A stretch of 62,636 nt of DNA from an uncultured Acidobacteriaceae bacterium (GTDB lineage: Bacteria > Acidobacteriota > Terriglobia > Terriglobales > Acidobacteriaceae), in the NCBI GenBank assembly GCA_903828675.1, contig CAIKND010000124.1:1-62636 (forward strand). Direction: 5' to 3'. Every line of letters starts with the position of its first letter. The first letter of the stretch is position 1. The notes under the pieces are model-generated. The model was not told the DNA's origin and did no database searches. It saw only the letters and a list, made by a program, of their open reading frames with translations. A program made the translations under genes and the position numbers. This document shows, piece after piece, positions 26,060 through 36,872 of the stretch.

Positions 26060-29000
26060 CTATCCACTTACCGGCACCGCCGCCAGCTTTTCAAGCACTT
26101 CATGAATCTCCAGCAGAACTTCATCCGGCCGCACCGCATTCAGCGGGTATTTCAAGAGCCCCTGTGGCGTGAACTGCGCGCCCCGCTTGGCGTTCTTGGC
26201 TACCAGTCGCATCAAGTGCTGCGGATCGACCTTTGCATTTTCCATGAATCGTATCTGCAACTCGCTGCGCCGCCGATCAACTTGCGCAATCCCCATCCGC
26301 TCGCATTCCAGGCGAATCATAGCCGCTTCCAGCAGGTAAACGGTGGCATCCGGAGGCGCGCCATAGCGGTCTTCCATCTCGGTGCGCACGTCGCTCACGG
26401 CGGCCTCGCTGGTTGCTCCCGCAATCTTCTTGTAGAGGCGCAGCCGCTGATTTTCTTCCGGCACATAGCTCTCGTCCACGCGTAACGCAATGCCCAGGTT
26501 CAATTGCGTGGCCGGCCGCTCTTCGCTGCTCTCGCCCTTCATTTCCTTCACAGCGGCTTCGAGCATCGACGTGTATAACTCGAAGCCGACCGCCTCGATG
26601 TGTCCACTCTGCTCGCCGCCCAGCATGTTGCCCGCACCGCGCAACTCCAGGTCCAGTGCCGCGATTTTGAAGCCCGCGCCCAGGTCGCTGAATTCCTTGA
26701 GGGCCGCCAGCCGTCTGCGCGCAATCTCTGTCAGTTCCTGCTCCGGCGGAATGAGTAAATACGCATACGCGCGCCGGTTCGACCGGCCCACGCGCCCGCG
26801 CAACTGGTATAACTCGCTCAGCCCGTGCCGGTCCGCGCGATTGATTAGAATCGTGTTTGCCAGCGGAATGTCCAGCCCGTTTTCAATAATCGTCGTCGCC
26901 ACCAGCACGTCGTATTCGTGGCGCATGAAGGCCAGCATAACTCGTTCGAGTTCCGTCTCGCCCATCTGTCCGTGACCCACCGCAACCCGCGCCCCCGGCA
27001 CTAACTCTTGTATGCGCGCAGCAATTTCGTAGATCGACTCAACGCGATTGTGGACGAAATAGACCTGCCCGCCGCGCTCCAACTCCACCTCGACCGCCGA
27101 GCGCACAATTTTCTCGTCGAACTTGGCCACCACCGTTTGAATCGCCATGCGGTCTTTGGGCGGCGTCTCGATGACGCTCATATCTCGCAGCCCGACCAGC
27201 GACATGTGCAACGTGCGCGGAATGGGCGTGGCGCTCATCGCGAGCACATCGATCTCCTTGCGCATCTGCTTCAGGCGCTCCTTGTGGCGCACACCGAACC
27301 GCTGTTCTTCATCCACGACGAGCAGGCCCAGGTCCTGAAACTTGATGTCTTTGGAAAGCAGCCGGTGCGTCCCGATCAAGATATCAATGCGCCCTGTTTC
27401 CACCTGCTCGACGATAAGTTTCTGCTCTTTTGCCGAGCGGAATCGCGAAATCATTTCTATATTGATGGGAAAATGCGAGAATCTCTTTTTGAATGTCTCG
27501 AAATGCTGAAAACTGAGAATCGTCGTCGGTGTAAGTACCGCCACCTGCTTGCCGTCCTGTACCGCTTTGAACGCCGCACGCATCGCGACCTCAGTCTTGC
27601 CATAACCTACATCGCCGCAAAGCAGCCTATCCATCGGCGTAGTCGATTCCATGTCGTACTTGATGGCCCGGATTGCCGATAACTGGTCCTCTGTCTCCGT
27701 ATAGTCAAACGAGCCTTCAAACTCGCGCTGGAACTCGTTGTCCTTTGAGAAGGCCGTTCCTCCTGCGGTGGCTCGTTGGGCATATAACTTCAATAACTCG
27801 GCGGTCATGTCTTCCATGGCCTTGCGAACCCGAGCTTTGGTCTTGGCCCACTGCTGCGAACCGAGTCTGTTCAGTACTGGCGCAGGTCCCGCGTCTGTCG
27901 ATCGATATTTCTGAATCAAGTCCAATCGAGTAAGCGGCACATATAACTTCGCGGCTTCAGCAAACTCCAGGATCATGAACTCGACCGAGAGTCCATCCTG
28001 CTCAATTTCCTTCAGCCCTTGATACTGCGCGATCCCGTGCTCCACGTGGACCACGTAGTCGCCAACGCCCAGGTCGCGGAAATCGGAGACAAAAGCAGCT
28101 GTCTTTGAACGCTTCGGCTCGGGCCGCGCCGCCACGTCCGCGTCGTCTGAAAGATCGTTGGCTCCGAACAGAATCAGATTTGCGTCGGCAAAGCTCACGC
28201 CCGCCGAAAGCGGCGATCTTACAATCACCGGCACGCGCAGGTCGCCGGCCATGTAACTCGCCTCGTCCAGCACCGTTTCGCCGCCGGGCCGAATGGTGCG
28301 GCTGCCCAGGCGATAAGGAATCTGATACTCGCGCAGCACTGTCGCCAGCCGTTCAACGTCGCCCTGGTTCGGAGCCGCAAGCACAATGCGCGTCTCCACC
28401 TCCATCAGGGTCTTCAGTTGCGTGGTCAGCGCCGGAATCGATCCATGAAAGCGCAGAGTCGGGCGCGTGTTCAGCTCGATCTCGCCCAGCGTCCGGTCCA
28501 CGTCCAGCACGTCAATCGCGCCCAGTTGATCCAGGTCGAGACCCATGTGCGACTCAAGCTGCGCCTGCAGCACCTCAGGCCGCAGATAGATATCCTCGGG
28601 GCCGATCAGCGACCCGATTCCGGACCGCTCATGGCGCTGCTCGACCTTGTTCCACCAGCGATCGATCTGGTTGCGCACCATCGCCGGCTCGTCAACAAAC
28701 AGCGCGCACTTGGGTGCGAGCGAAAGCAATGATTTGTTGGCACCGGCTACCGCCGAGAAAAACTCCCAACCTGGAAAGACGCTGACGCCGCCTGCCGCCG
28801 CAGCCTCAATCTCCATCTCTCGGGCCGCGTCGTCGCCCTCGCCCTCAACTTCCACGCGCGCCCGGCTCAGCCGCCCATGCACCGCGGCCAGCAGCCGCTC
28901 GGTCACCGGCGTTTCAGTCAGCGGCAGCAACTGCGTTTCGTCCAGGCCCGATTGAGAACGCTGCGTCTCCGGATCGAATTTGCGAATGGTCTCAATCTCG

Positions 29001-29629
29001 TCGCCGAAGAACTCGATGCGCACTGGCCGGTCCTGCTCGGGCGAATACACGTCGAGGATTCCGCCGCGCCGCGTGAATTGCCCAGGCATCTCCACGAGGT
29101 CCATTTGCGTGTAGCCCACCGCGGCCAGGTGCCCGGTGAGCACCTCCACGTCCACCTCTTCACCGCGCCGCAGCGTAACCGCTAGGCCCGAATAATAGTC
29201 GCGGTCAAAGAGGCGCAACGCCGCCGCTTCCACAGGCGCAATGAGAATTTCAACCGCTCCGGTGGCCAGCTTCCACAGGGCCGCCGCACGCTGCTCCTGC
29301 ACGTCGGGATGGGGGGATAGGTTTTCGAAAGGAAGCACATCGTGGGCCGGGAGCCGCACCACGCGCAACGGGTCCACTGCGCCGGTCAACTCGCAGCCGG
29401 CCCTGAGCATCGGCTCCAGCGCTTCGGCAGCCTTGTTGTCAGCCACCACTACGATGACCGGCTGCTTGGCCGCCCGCGCCATCAGCGGAATATACAGCGC
29501 CCGCGCGGTGGCGGTGAGCCCGGACACACGTCTCCGCCCCGTACCCAGGCTCAGGTGCCTGCGAACGCGTTCAAAGCCAGAAGAGTGCTCCAGCTCCGCA
29601 AAAATCTCGCGGACAAACGGGAGAATCAT
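26060..29629 (-). CDS. mfd: Transcription-repair coupling factor Mfd
   Basis: The 1189-residue translocase frees RNA polymerase stalled at DNA lesions and recruits UvrA. Order: UvrB-like N-terminal part (1-340), RNA-polymerase-interacting CarD-like domain around 515-580 ([16 protein letters not shown]), helicase motif [15 protein letters not shown] (about 672-685), motif II DEEQRFG (about 773), helicase C-terminal lobe with [17 protein letters not shown], and the C-terminal UvrA-binding TRCF domain (about 1030-1160). It is complete and of usual length. Confidence 0.97.
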   Translation of the reverse strand: MILPFVREIFAELEHSSGFERVRRHLSLGTGRRRVSGLTATARALYIPLMARAAKQPVIVVVADNKAAEALEPMLRAGCELTGAVDPLRVVRLPAHDVLPFENLSPHPDVQEQRAAALWKLATGAVEILIAPVEAAALRLFDRDYYSGLAVTLRRGEEVDVEVLTGHLAAVGYTQMDLVEMPGQFTRRGGILDVYSPEQDRPVRIEFFGDEIETIRKFDPETQRSQSGLDETQLLPLTETPVTERLLAAVHGRLSRARVEVEGEGDDAAREMEIEAAAAGGVSVFPGWEFFSAVAGANKSLLSLAPKCALFVDEPAMVRNQIDRWWNKVEQRHERSGIGSLIGPEDIYLRPEVLQAQLESHMGLDLDQLGAIDVLDVDRTLGEIELNTRPTLRFHGSIPALTTQLKTLMEVETRIVLAAPNQGDVERLATVLREYQIPYRLGSRTIRPGGETVLDEASYMAGDLRVPVIVRSPLSAGVSFADANLILFGANDLSDDADVAARPEPKRSKTAAFVSDFRDLGVGDYVVHVEHGIAQYQGLKEIEQDGLSVEFMILEFAEAAKLYVPLTRLDLIQKYRSTDAGPAPVLNRLGSQQWAKTKARVRKAMEDMTAELLKLYAQRATAGGTAFSKDNEFQREFEGSFDYTETEDQLSAIRAIKYDMESTTPMDRLLCGDVGYGKTEVAMRAAFKAVQDGKQVAVLTPTTILSFQHFETFKKRFSHFPINIEMISRFRSAKEQKLIVEQVETGRIDILIGTHRLLSKDIKFQDLGLLVVDEEQRFGVRHKERLKQMRKEIDVLAMSATPIPRTLHMSLVGLRDMSVIETPPKDRMAIQTVVAKFDEKIVRSAVEVELERGGQVYFVHNRVESIYEIAARIQELVPGARVAVGHGQMGETELERVMLAFMRHEYDVLVATTIIENGLDIPLANTILINRADRHGLSELYQLRGRVGRSNRRAYAYLLIPPEQELTEIARRRLAALKEFSDLGAGFKIAALDLELRGAGNMLGGEQSGHIEAVGFELYTSMLEAAVKEMKGESSEERPATQLNLGIALRVDESYVPEENQRLRLYKKIAGATSEAAVSDVRTEMEDRYGAPPDATVYLLEAAMIRLECERMGIAQVDRRRSELQIRFMENAKVDPQHLMRLVAKNAKRGAQFTPQGLLKYPLNAVRPDEVLLEIHEVLEKLAAVPVSG

Positions 29630-29662
29630 GAGTCTTCAGTTTAGCAGCGGAGGCGCGTCGCG

Positions 29663-30271
29663 TCAGTGCGGCTTGCCGGGCAGCACAAAATGCTCGGCGC
29701 AGCGTGGCTCGTAGGAGTCCCCCGGCATCTTCACCGGGCTGTCGTACGCTGCTGGAATTCCCTCGATCAGCCGCTGCGAGTAAAGCGCCCGGGTTCCGCA
29801 ACTGCAGTAGGCCATACACTCGGTAATGCTGCCGCCGTAGGCATTTACCAGCCAGGTCAGGTTCAGCATTTCGCCAAAGGGAATGGCACGGAAATCCAGG
29901 TCCAGCCCCGCGATTAGCACGTCGTGATTCGCGTCCAGCAAGTGCCGCGTGAACAGAAACAGTTCATCCACAAACTGTCCCTCGTCGATGGCGATGCACT
30001 CCACCTTCTTGCCGATCTCTTTCTCGCGCACGGCGATGGCCTCGAGAACCTCCCACGGATTGCTCGACTTGAACTCCAGCGCATCCATTTTGCCGTGCCC
30101 GTTCGGATTCCGGCTTTCGACCACGCCGGGACCGCCCTTGGTGTCGTCGCTCGGCTTGAGCACCAGCACATATTGGCGCGCATATTGCCTGCGCATTTCG
30201 GCTCGCCGCAGCAGTTCTGCCGTCTTGTTACTCCGCATCGGCCCCATCATCAGTTCCAGCTTGCCTGCCAC
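29663..30271 (-). CDS. tdk: Thymidine kinase
   Basis: The 202-residue type II thymidine kinase phosphorylates thymidine for dTTP salvage. The P-loop is GPMRSNKT (10-17) and the lid/catalytic segment is DEGQF (96-100, catalytic Glu97). The zinc site is atypical: CSCG and CAEH (C-x-C and C-x2-H) in place of two CxxC pairs. It lies 33 bases upstream of mfd on the same strand. Confidence 0.93.
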   Translation of the reverse strand: MAGKLELMMGPMRSNKTAELLRRAEMRRQYARQYVLVLKPSDDTKGGPGVVESRNPNGHGKMDALEFKSSNPWEVLEAIAVREKEIGKKVECIAIDEGQFVDELFLFTRHLLDANHDVLIAGLDLDFRAIPFGEMLNLTWLVNAYGGSITECMAYCSCGTRALYSQRLIEGIPAAYDSPVKMPGDSYEPRCAEHFVLPGKPH

Positions 30272-30389
30272 GTGCCCGCCCTCTCCTCGAGAGAATAAAA
30301 AACTACCTCTTCCGGCTTCTCATCATATCTTGATGGGGTCTCGCCTGACTCGCCGGCAGTTCTGGAAAACACGTCTCGGAACTTCGCTC

Positions 30390-32885
30390 TCAGGCCAACA
30401 CACTCGCCGTATAAACGTTCTCCGGCGCCTGCGGTGGATCGCTCAACAACGACGCTTTCCCCGTGGCCGTCGCGAAATACTCCACCGTTCCGTCGCTCAC
30501 AGCAAACGGCCCCAGTTGCGCTGTGAACACGTCGCGGCCCGCATGCGCGGCCGTTGCCTTCTGCCATTCCCGCGCGCCTTCGCGCCGGGTTAGCAGCCTG
30601 ACCTCGCCGCCCTCAGCTAGGCCCGGAGCGTTAATGAAGATCCGCAGGGTCTCGCCCGGTTTGATGAGCGTTGGCCGGGTTGGAATAAACACCCGCGCCT
30701 GATTCGCTCCGTCCGCGGCAATCGCAGCAGCATAGGCCGCTTCCATTTCCGCAGGCAACTCACCCATGAACTCCTTTACTGAGAGCCTCAGCCGTTCGAG
30801 CGCAATCCGGACTAGCTTGTTCTGCATCGAGGCCAGTTGTCCCAGGTCGTTACGTGTGGCCACCACGGCCTGAAATTCCACCATCGTTGCCCGCACCAGC
30901 GGCGCCATCTTGAGCCACAGCGGAACCCCATGCTCCGCCACCTCCGTCCGTGCTTCGTTCTCTTTGCCGGCGGCGCGCAACTCCACCGCCTGCTTTAGAA
31001 CCGCGTCGAGTTGATGTGCGGTCTCAAACGCGTCGCAGTAGGGAACCATCATCCCCACAAACCCCGCGAAGTACTCAATTCTGTTCTTCTCCAGCGGCGA
31101 TGCAGCCTCGGCCGCCAGTTGCTTAAACCGCTCTGCCGTTTGCTTTTGCGTTGGCAAAACCGCCAACTCCGGCTCTGACCGCGCATAGTTGAACGCCTCC
31201 GAGTAGTCCCCGGTCAGCTCTACGCGATTCGCAAACCCGTCCTTGTCGTAGCTGCCCAGAAACGTGGAGGAGATCGCGTGTTTCCGGTCGCAATTGTCCA
31301 ACAGGGTGGCAAGTTTATCTGCCCGTTCTCCCGAAGCCTGCGTCGCGGAAAAATTCTTGTAGTGCCCGGTCGCCGTAAGCTTCGCGTCCCAGCCCGCTCG
31401 CGCCAGATAAGTCGCTGTCGGGTCGATTGCCCGATGCCTCCAGTGAATCCCCAGCATGCCCTGGCATCCGAAATCCTGCGCCCGTTTCATGTCCATTTCG
31501 AAGCGGCTGGCCCGGAACTGCGGAAACCACATGGAAGGATCGTCTTCAATCCAAGGAATCGGCCAGCGCTCGCGGCTCCCCAGCTTGCCGAACGCCTCAT
31601 TTACCGGGTCCCAACCCAAGGTGTCGCTCAATGCTGAAAAGACAATATCCTCCGGCAGGCGTTGGTGCAGGTTTTCGAAATAGCGTGTTACGCCGCCCCA
31701 CCCAGCCACCACCAAGCGCTTGCCTGGCGCGTTGCGCTTGAGGAAATCGTGCGCCTGCGTGAACGGCGTTGTCGACAGCGGCACATTCTTTGTGCGCCCG
31801 TCCCAGTTGGCGCCCTCGTCCTGCCATAGCCACACGTAGTCCACCATGGGATACCGCTCCAGCAAGTCGGCCAGCCGCCGCTCCAGCAGGTCCCGTCCGG
31901 TCCGCGACTCGACAAATCCCCCCGGATGCTTCAGCGCCTCGGGAGGCAGCGCCTGCACAATCTCCGCCGGATTCTTGTAAGGCTCAAACCCGATGCCCGT
32001 GCGAATTCCCAGGTCCCCCGCAAAACTGAACGCCGCGCGCATCATCTCCGTGGTTCGCCTGGCGATGTCCCAGTTATCCGCACCCAGCCGTGTAGCATCC
32101 GCGCCGAACGTTTCGCTGTCGTAGAATCGCGCCGCTCCCATCTTGAATGTCGATGTCCGCTGCGGCAGATAACCCCAACTCTCCATCGACGTATCTTCCA
32201 GGGCCGCCCGGTGTCCGCTGCCCGCAAAGTCGAACGAAAGATACGACTCCGCCATCGGCGCCGGATGATTCTCCGTGTACACATGCATGCCGAACATGTT
32301 GAAGCGCATCCGCAGCATGGCCGCGAAGTACGCCTTGAAATCTTCGTCGTTATAAATGCTGATGCAATTAAGGAAATCCGGCCACGGCAGCAGTCCGCGC
32401 ACGGCAAAGCGCGGAGCGGCGGTCCAGGTCTCTTCCGGCTCCGGCAGCCGCAGTGCCCCGCTGCGATCCATCGGCAAGCTGATGCCGTCAATCCCGAAGA
32501 CCACGCCCTGCCGCTCAAGAAAATCGAACACAGCGTAGAGCAATGCCTGTTCGCTGGCCGCGAAAATGGTGGCGCCCTCGCCAGCCCGCCGGATGGTGTA
32601 TTCCTCTGTCCCTTTAAACCTCGCCGCATTTACCGCCAGCGTCAGCACCACCTCGCCGGCCGCACCGCGTTCGCCGGCTTGCGCTACCTCATCGGTCACT
32701 CTCAACCCGCGCAGGCCGCTCATGAGTTCCCTTGCGGCCAGCCGCGTCTTCACGCTCTCGCTGCACTGCATGAGGATTGCAATCCCCTTTCGCCCCGTGG
32801 TCTCCGCTGCGGAAATGCGCGTTCCAAGCAAGCCGCCCGCCGTCACCATCGCGCCGGTCTTCACAAACTCCCTGCGATCCATCAA
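30390..32885 (-). CDS. Tat-exported glycoside-hydrolase-like protein
   Basis: The 831-residue protein begins with a twin-arginine signal (DRREFVKTGAMVTAGGLLG). Residues about 30-130 resemble the N-terminal alpha/beta domain of alpha-glucuronidases and hexosaminidases (ASEQALLYAVFDFLERQGV), and the central part (150-560) has a TIM-barrel character with VWLWQDEGANWDG as a possible catalytic-acid strand. The C-terminal 120 residues look like a beta sandwich (RVFIPTRPTLIKPGE). No exact GH family is assigned. It diverges from the URO-D/RhaT-like operon, which suggests a joint role in using a plant or uronate-type sugar polymer. Confidence 0.65.
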   Translation of the reverse strand: MMDRREFVKTGAMVTAGGLLGTRISAAETTGRKGIAILMQCSESVKTRLAARELMSGLRGLRVTDEVAQAGERGAAGEVVLTLAVNAARFKGTEEYTIRRAGEGATIFAASEQALLYAVFDFLERQGVVFGIDGISLPMDRSGALRLPEPEETWTAAPRFAVRGLLPWPDFLNCISIYNDEDFKAYFAAMLRMRFNMFGMHVYTENHPAPMAESYLSFDFAGSGHRAALEDTSMESWGYLPQRTSTFKMGAARFYDSETFGADATRLGADNWDIARRTTEMMRAAFSFAGDLGIRTGIGFEPYKNPAEIVQALPPEALKHPGGFVESRTGRDLLERRLADLLERYPMVDYVWLWQDEGANWDGRTKNVPLSTTPFTQAHDFLKRNAPGKRLVVAGWGGVTRYFENLHQRLPEDIVFSALSDTLGWDPVNEAFGKLGSRERWPIPWIEDDPSMWFPQFRASRFEMDMKRAQDFGCQGMLGIHWRHRAIDPTATYLARAGWDAKLTATGHYKNFSATQASGERADKLATLLDNCDRKHAISSTFLGSYDKDGFANRVELTGDYSEAFNYARSEPELAVLPTQKQTAERFKQLAAEAASPLEKNRIEYFAGFVGMMVPYCDAFETAHQLDAVLKQAVELRAAGKENEARTEVAEHGVPLWLKMAPLVRATMVEFQAVVATRNDLGQLASMQNKLVRIALERLRLSVKEFMGELPAEMEAAYAAAIAADGANQARVFIPTRPTLIKPGETLRIFINAPGLAEGGEVRLLTRREGAREWQKATAAHAGRDVFTAQLGPFAVSDGTVEYFATATGKASLLSDPPQAPENVYTASVLA

Positions 32886-32916
32886 TGCTGCCCTCCAAGC
32901 TGATGAACAAGGATTT

Positions 32917-32929
32917 TACACGAGGTGTA
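32917..32929. promoter_or_regulatory. Palindrome between divergent genes
   Basis: TACAC (32917-32921) and GTGTA (32925-32929) flank GAG in the 110-base gap between the glycosidase-like gene and the URO-D gene. Its place makes it a candidate operator controlling both directions; no regulator gene is adjacent. Confidence 0.4.
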
Positions 32930-32995
32930 TATCTGCTGGTTTATGCTGTACTGCATCGATAAAGGAACAAACGAAACGGGGTTGAAGAGACTGCA

Positions 32996-34234
32996 ATGAC
33001 ATCACGGGAACGTGTACTTGCTTCGTTGAATCATCAACAGCCTGATCGGGTCGCTGTTGACCTGTCCGGCTACCGCTCCTCCGGCATCTCCGCCGTTGCT
33101 TATCCGCGGCTCCGCGCCGCCCTTGGACTCGCGCCGCGTTCCATCGACGTTTATGACCCTGTGCAGCAACTCGCCATCTGCCACGACGATGTTCTTGACC
33201 TGCTTGGCATTGACACCATCGAACTGGGCCGCGGCTTCTGCCATGAAGACAAGTGGTGGGCGGACTGGACTCTTCCCGATGGAACCCCGTGCCGCATGCC
33301 CGTCTGGGCTCTGCCCGAGCGCGCCGGCGAAGAGTGGCATCTGCGCGCCCCCAGTGGCCGCGTCATGGCCCGGATGCCTGCCGGATCGCTCCACTTCGAC
33401 CAGGTTTATTGGCCCTTCCTCGACGGCGAGGAAGACCTCTCGCAAATCGAGCCGCTATACCCAGAGCACATGTGGACCGGTGTTGCCTCACCGCCCGGAC
33501 CCTCGGTTTCAAACAGTGAAGAACTTGCCGCTGGAGCACGCGCCCTCCGCGCCGGCACAGACCGCGCCATTATCGGCCTGTTCGGAGGAAACCTGCTCGA
33601 GATGGGGCAGTTCTACTACCGCATGGACAACTTCCTGGTAATGCTGGCCGGTGAGCCGGAGCGCGCCCATCGCTTCCTTGACGCTCTGGTTGAAATCCAC
33701 ATGCGCAACCTGGAGAAGTACCTCGCCGCTGTCGGGCCATTCATCGATGTCATCGTCTTCGGCGATGACCTGGGCGCGCAGAACAGTCCGCAGATCTCCC
33801 CGCGCATGTATCGCGAATTCTTCAAGCCGCGCCATGCCGCGATGTGGGCGCGCGCCAAACAGCTCACCAACGCCAAGGTTATGCTCCACTGTTGCGGTGC
33901 GGTGCGCCCTTTGCTGCCGGACCTGATCGACGCCGGCCTCGACGCCATCAACCCCGTTCAGATCAGTTGCCGCGGCATGGAAGCTGAAGGCCTGAAACGT
34001 GATTTTGGCCGCGACCTCACCTTCTGGGGCGGCGGCTGCGACACGCAGAGCATTTTGCCCAACGCCACTCCCGCAGAGGTCCGCGAACACGTCCTCCATC
34101 AGTGCGAAATCCTCGCCCCCGAAGGCGGTTTCATCTTCCAGCAAGTCCACAACATCATGGCCAACGTTCCGGCTGAAAACATCCTCGCCATGTATGCCGC
34201 GGTGCGCGAGTACGATGCCCAAAGGAGCAACTAG
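32996..34234 (+). CDS. URO-D/MtaA-superfamily protein (not HemE)
   Basis: The 412-residue protein has the uroporphyrinogen-decarboxylase/corrinoid-methyltransferase fold: TSRERVLASLNHQQPDRV at the start, FGDDLGAQNSPQISP in the centre and HCCGAVRPLLPDLIDAGLD towards the end. The HCCG motif resembles the zinc-thiol site of MtaA-like methyltransferases. It lacks the HemE N-terminal RQAGR motif, so it is not heme biosynthesis. It is followed after 3 bases by a RhaT-like transporter whose ribosome binding site (AAAGGAG at 34221-34227) lies inside this gene. Confidence 0.8.
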   Translation: MTSRERVLASLNHQQPDRVAVDLSGYRSSGISAVAYPRLRAALGLAPRSIDVYDPVQQLAICHDDVLDLLGIDTIELGRGFCHEDKWWADWTLPDGTPCRMPVWALPERAGEEWHLRAPSGRVMARMPAGSLHFDQVYWPFLDGEEDLSQIEPLYPEHMWTGVASPPGPSVSNSEELAAGARALRAGTDRAIIGLFGGNLLEMGQFYYRMDNFLVMLAGEPERAHRFLDALVEIHMRNLEKYLAAVGPFIDVIVFGDDLGAQNSPQISPRMYREFFKPRHAAMWARAKQLTNAKVMLHCCGAVRPLLPDLIDAGLDAINPVQISCRGMEAEGLKRDFGRDLTFWGGGCDTQSILPNATPAEVREHVLHQCEILAPEGGFIFQQVHNIMANVPAENILAMYAAVREYDAQRSN

Positions 34235-34237
34235 CTT

Positions 34238-35242
34238 ATGTCTCTGATCGTCTGGGGCGGACTTGCGCTCACTCTGCTGGCGGGTCTCGGCTCCGGCAAC
34301 TGCTTCCTGCCCATGAAGTTCGTCCGCCGCTGGCAGTTTGAGAATATCTGGCTGGTCTTCAGCCTGGTCTCGCTGGCCGTTGTGCCATGGGCGCTCGCCT
34401 GGTCACTGGCCGGCAGCCTGGGCCGCCTGTATGCATCGCTCACGCCCGCTCAGTTGCTGCTGCCCTTCCTGCTCGGCGCGGGATGGGGCATTGCCCAGGT
34501 GCTCTTCGGCATCTCCGTTGCGCGGCTGGGCATGGCGCTCGCCTACGCCATCATCGTCGGACTCGGCTCCCTCGGCGGTACACTGGTTCCGCTGTTTTTC
34601 CAGAGCCGCGACGTTCTCGGCACCTCGCGCGGCACGCTTATTCTCTCTGGTCTCGCCGTGATGGTGGCCGGCATCGCGCTCTCCGCCTACGCCGGCAGCC
34701 AGCGGGAACAGGGCCAAAAGCGTCCCGCCGGTGGCGGTTATGCCTTGGCGTTGGGCCTGGCCGTTCTCTGTGGCGTTATGGCCCCCATGCTCAACTACGC
34801 CTTCGCCTTCGGTCAGGACATCGCCATCCACGCCGTGCAGTTCGGTGTCTCCCCGGTCCGCGCAGCCTACACGGTCTGGCCCATCGCGCTCGCCGGCGGC
34901 CTGGTTCCCAACCTCATCTACGCCCTCTGGCTGCTCACCAAAAAGCGCACCTGGAGCCTCTTTCGCGGCCCCTCAATCAAGGACGGCTCGCTTGCCGCTC
35001 TCATGGGCGTTTTGTGGATTGGCGCAGTCGCCACCTACGGCGCGGCTTCTGTTTACCTGGGCTCGCTTGGAACTTCAGTAGGCTGGGGACTCTTCCAGAT
35101 CTTCATGATCATGACCGCCAACCTGGGCGGCCTGCTCACCGGAGAATGGACCGCCGCCCCCAAAACCGCCCGCCGCACCCTCTACATCGGCCTCGCCCTG
35201 CTCACCGTAGCCACCGCCATGCTGGCAGCCGGAAACAAGTAA
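34238..35242 (+). CDS. RhaT-like sugar transporter
   Basis: The 334-residue membrane protein has ten predicted helices and resembles the L-rhamnose-proton symporter RhaT in the drug/metabolite superfamily: GLGSGNCFLPMKFVRRWQFENIW at the start (written over residues 17-39), GIAQVLFGISVARLGMALAYAIIVG in helix 3-4, and ATYGAASVYLGSLGTSVGW near the end. It likely imports a deoxysugar or related product released by the divergent glycosidase-like enzyme. Confidence 0.85.
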   Translation: MSLIVWGGLALTLLAGLGSGNCFLPMKFVRRWQFENIWLVFSLVSLAVVPWALAWSLAGSLGRLYASLTPAQLLLPFLLGAGWGIAQVLFGISVARLGMALAYAIIVGLGSLGGTLVPLFFQSRDVLGTSRGTLILSGLAVMVAGIALSAYAGSQREQGQKRPAGGGYALALGLAVLCGVMAPMLNYAFAFGQDIAIHAVQFGVSPVRAAYTVWPIALAGGLVPNLIYALWLLTKKRTWSLFRGPSIKDGSLAALMGVLWIGAVATYGAASVYLGSLGTSVGWGLFQIFMIMTANLGGLLTGEWTAAPKTARRTLYIGLALLTVATAMLAAGNK

Positions 35243-35287
35243 AGGCAGTGAACAGGGAACAGTGAGCCGTAGATAAAAGCTCCGTGC

Positions 35288-35323
35288 CCCATCCATTTCG
35301 CGCTTTTTTGCGAAATGGGTGGG
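35288..35323. repeat. Dispersed hairpin, GTGCCCCA family
   Basis: CCCATCCATTTCGC (35288-35301) pairs over all 14 positions (one G-U) with GCGAAATGGGTGGG (35310-35323) around a T-rich loop. It is preceded by CGTGC. It follows the RhaT-like gene by 45 bases and could serve as a terminator, but its sequence class is shared with other intergenic sites. Confidence 0.8.
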
Positions 35324-35351
35324 AAAGCAACCAACTAAACTCAGCGCACTT

Positions 35352-36818
35352 CTATTTCCGATTCCCTAATCCCTGTTCTTTCACGAACGAGTAAAAGAAA
35401 TCCAGCGACTTCCAGAACGAGTCCACCGGCAGCCGCTCATCCTGTCCGTGTGCGCGATCGTCATTCCGCTCCAGCGCAATCGCCGAATAGCCGTAACAGG
35501 GAATCCCCGCCCGAGCATAATAGATCGAGTCGCTGGCCCCGTTTTCCATCACCGGCGTTACCGGAACTCCCGGCCAGATCGCCTGGGTCAGCCTGGTCAG
35601 CGGCGCAAACACCTCGTCAATCGGCGCCGGTGGCACAATCGCCTTCCGCTCCGGAGCCGTATCGGCAACCTCTCCCACGTCCGACACATACTTCACCGTC
35701 AGCTTGGAGTCGCCCAGGAGTTCAATCAACTGCTGCCGGGTCTCTTCCGGCGAATGTCCGGGGAGAATCCTGCAATTCACGGTCGCTTGCGCTCTTTGCG
35801 GCAGTGCGTTATTGGCGTGTCCGGCGTTCAGCCGTGTCGCCACGCAGGTCGTTCTGACCTTTGCATTAAAGCTCGGCTCCGCGCTCAACCGCTCTGCCGC
35901 TGCCAGGTCAGGAGGCGTGGCCAGAATCGCACGAATGTCCGCCGCTGTTGCGCCAGTCTCCCGCCCCGCCAGCATCGTGAAATATGCGCGCGTCACCTGG
36001 TTCAGCTCAAACGGAAAGCGGTATGCCGCCAGCTTGTTCAGCGCGGTTGTCAGTTCGTAGATTGCGTTATCCGGCCGGGGCTGGGAGCCGTGACCCCCGC
36101 GGTTGAACGCCGATATCTGGAAGTCCGCATAGATCTTTTCTGTAGCTTCGACGGCTGCGATCACCGTCCGCCCGTCCACCAGTTCCACGCCGCCCGCGTC
36201 GAGATTGATCACGAAAGCGGCGTCCACCAGCTCCCGATGCTTCTCCAGCAGCCACCGCGCCCCGTTGAATTTTCCGCCCTCTTCGTCCGCTGTCAGCGCC
36301 AGAATCAAGTCGCGTTTGGGCGTGTATCCCTCCCGGTGGAGGCGCAGAAACGTGGCCACCATGGCCGCATCGCCGTCCTTCATGTCCTGCGTGCCGCGCC
36401 CGTAGTAGTAGCCGTCCTTCTCCACAAACTCGAATGGATCGGTAGACCAATCCCCGCGCAGCGCCTCCACCACGTCCATGTGGCAAAGAAACAGCACCGG
36501 CTTCTCGGATGGCGTCCCTGTCGCCCGCATCCGTACTACGAGGTTCTGCTTGCGCGCGTCCGGTCCCAGCAGCGCCACATCTTCCGCCACAAAACCCGCA
36601 TCCAGAAACCGCTTCTGCATCGCCGCCGTTCCCGCCGTCACGTTGCCCTTGGCGGTGTCCGTCGTGTTGATCTCGATCAACTGCTTGAAGATCGCGCGCG
36701 CCTCTGCGCGATCTTCCGCCGTGGCACCCGGAAGCGGGCTTTGAGCAAAGGGCGCCGTGCCCAAACAGAGGGCCAGCGCAATCGGGACTATCGGGTAAGA
36801 AAAGGAGTTAAGCCTCAT
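35352..36818 (-). CDS. Secreted M20-family metallopeptidase
   Basis: The 488-residue protein has a signal peptide (start MRLNSFSYPIVPIALALC, cleavage near TAPFAQS) and the M20 di-zinc aminoacylase/carboxypeptidase fold. Zinc-site segments are LFLCHMDVVEA, GRGTQDMKDGDAA and TADEEGGKFNGAR, and a lid domain lies at about residues 235-350. It would remove terminal residues from peptides outside the cytoplasm. It follows the MFS gene by 54 bases on the same strand. Confidence 0.9.
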   Translation of the reverse strand: MRLNSFSYPIVPIALALCLGTAPFAQSPLPGATAEDRAEARAIFKQLIEINTTDTAKGNVTAGTAAMQKRFLDAGFVAEDVALLGPDARKQNLVVRMRATGTPSEKPVLFLCHMDVVEALRGDWSTDPFEFVEKDGYYYGRGTQDMKDGDAAMVATFLRLHREGYTPKRDLILALTADEEGGKFNGARWLLEKHRELVDAAFVINLDAGGVELVDGRTVIAAVEATEKIYADFQISAFNRGGHGSQPRPDNAIYELTTALNKLAAYRFPFELNQVTRAYFTMLAGRETGATAADIRAILATPPDLAAAERLSAEPSFNAKVRTTCVATRLNAGHANNALPQRAQATVNCRILPGHSPEETRQQLIELLGDSKLTVKYVSDVGEVADTAPERKAIVPPAPIDEVFAPLTRLTQAIWPGVPVTPVMENGASDSIYYARAGIPCYGYSAIALERNDDRAHGQDERLPVDSFWKSLDFFYSFVKEQGLGNRK

Positions 36819-36872
36819 GGATGCATTGTACTTTGACCCATCTCCCCATCCCTGACGGTGTCAGCGTTCCGA

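Noticed and set aside
32996..34234. HemE (heme biosynthesis uroporphyrinogen decarboxylase)
   Set aside because: The RQAGR motif is missing and an HCCG site resembles MtaA-like methyltransferases; its neighbours are sugar-related.
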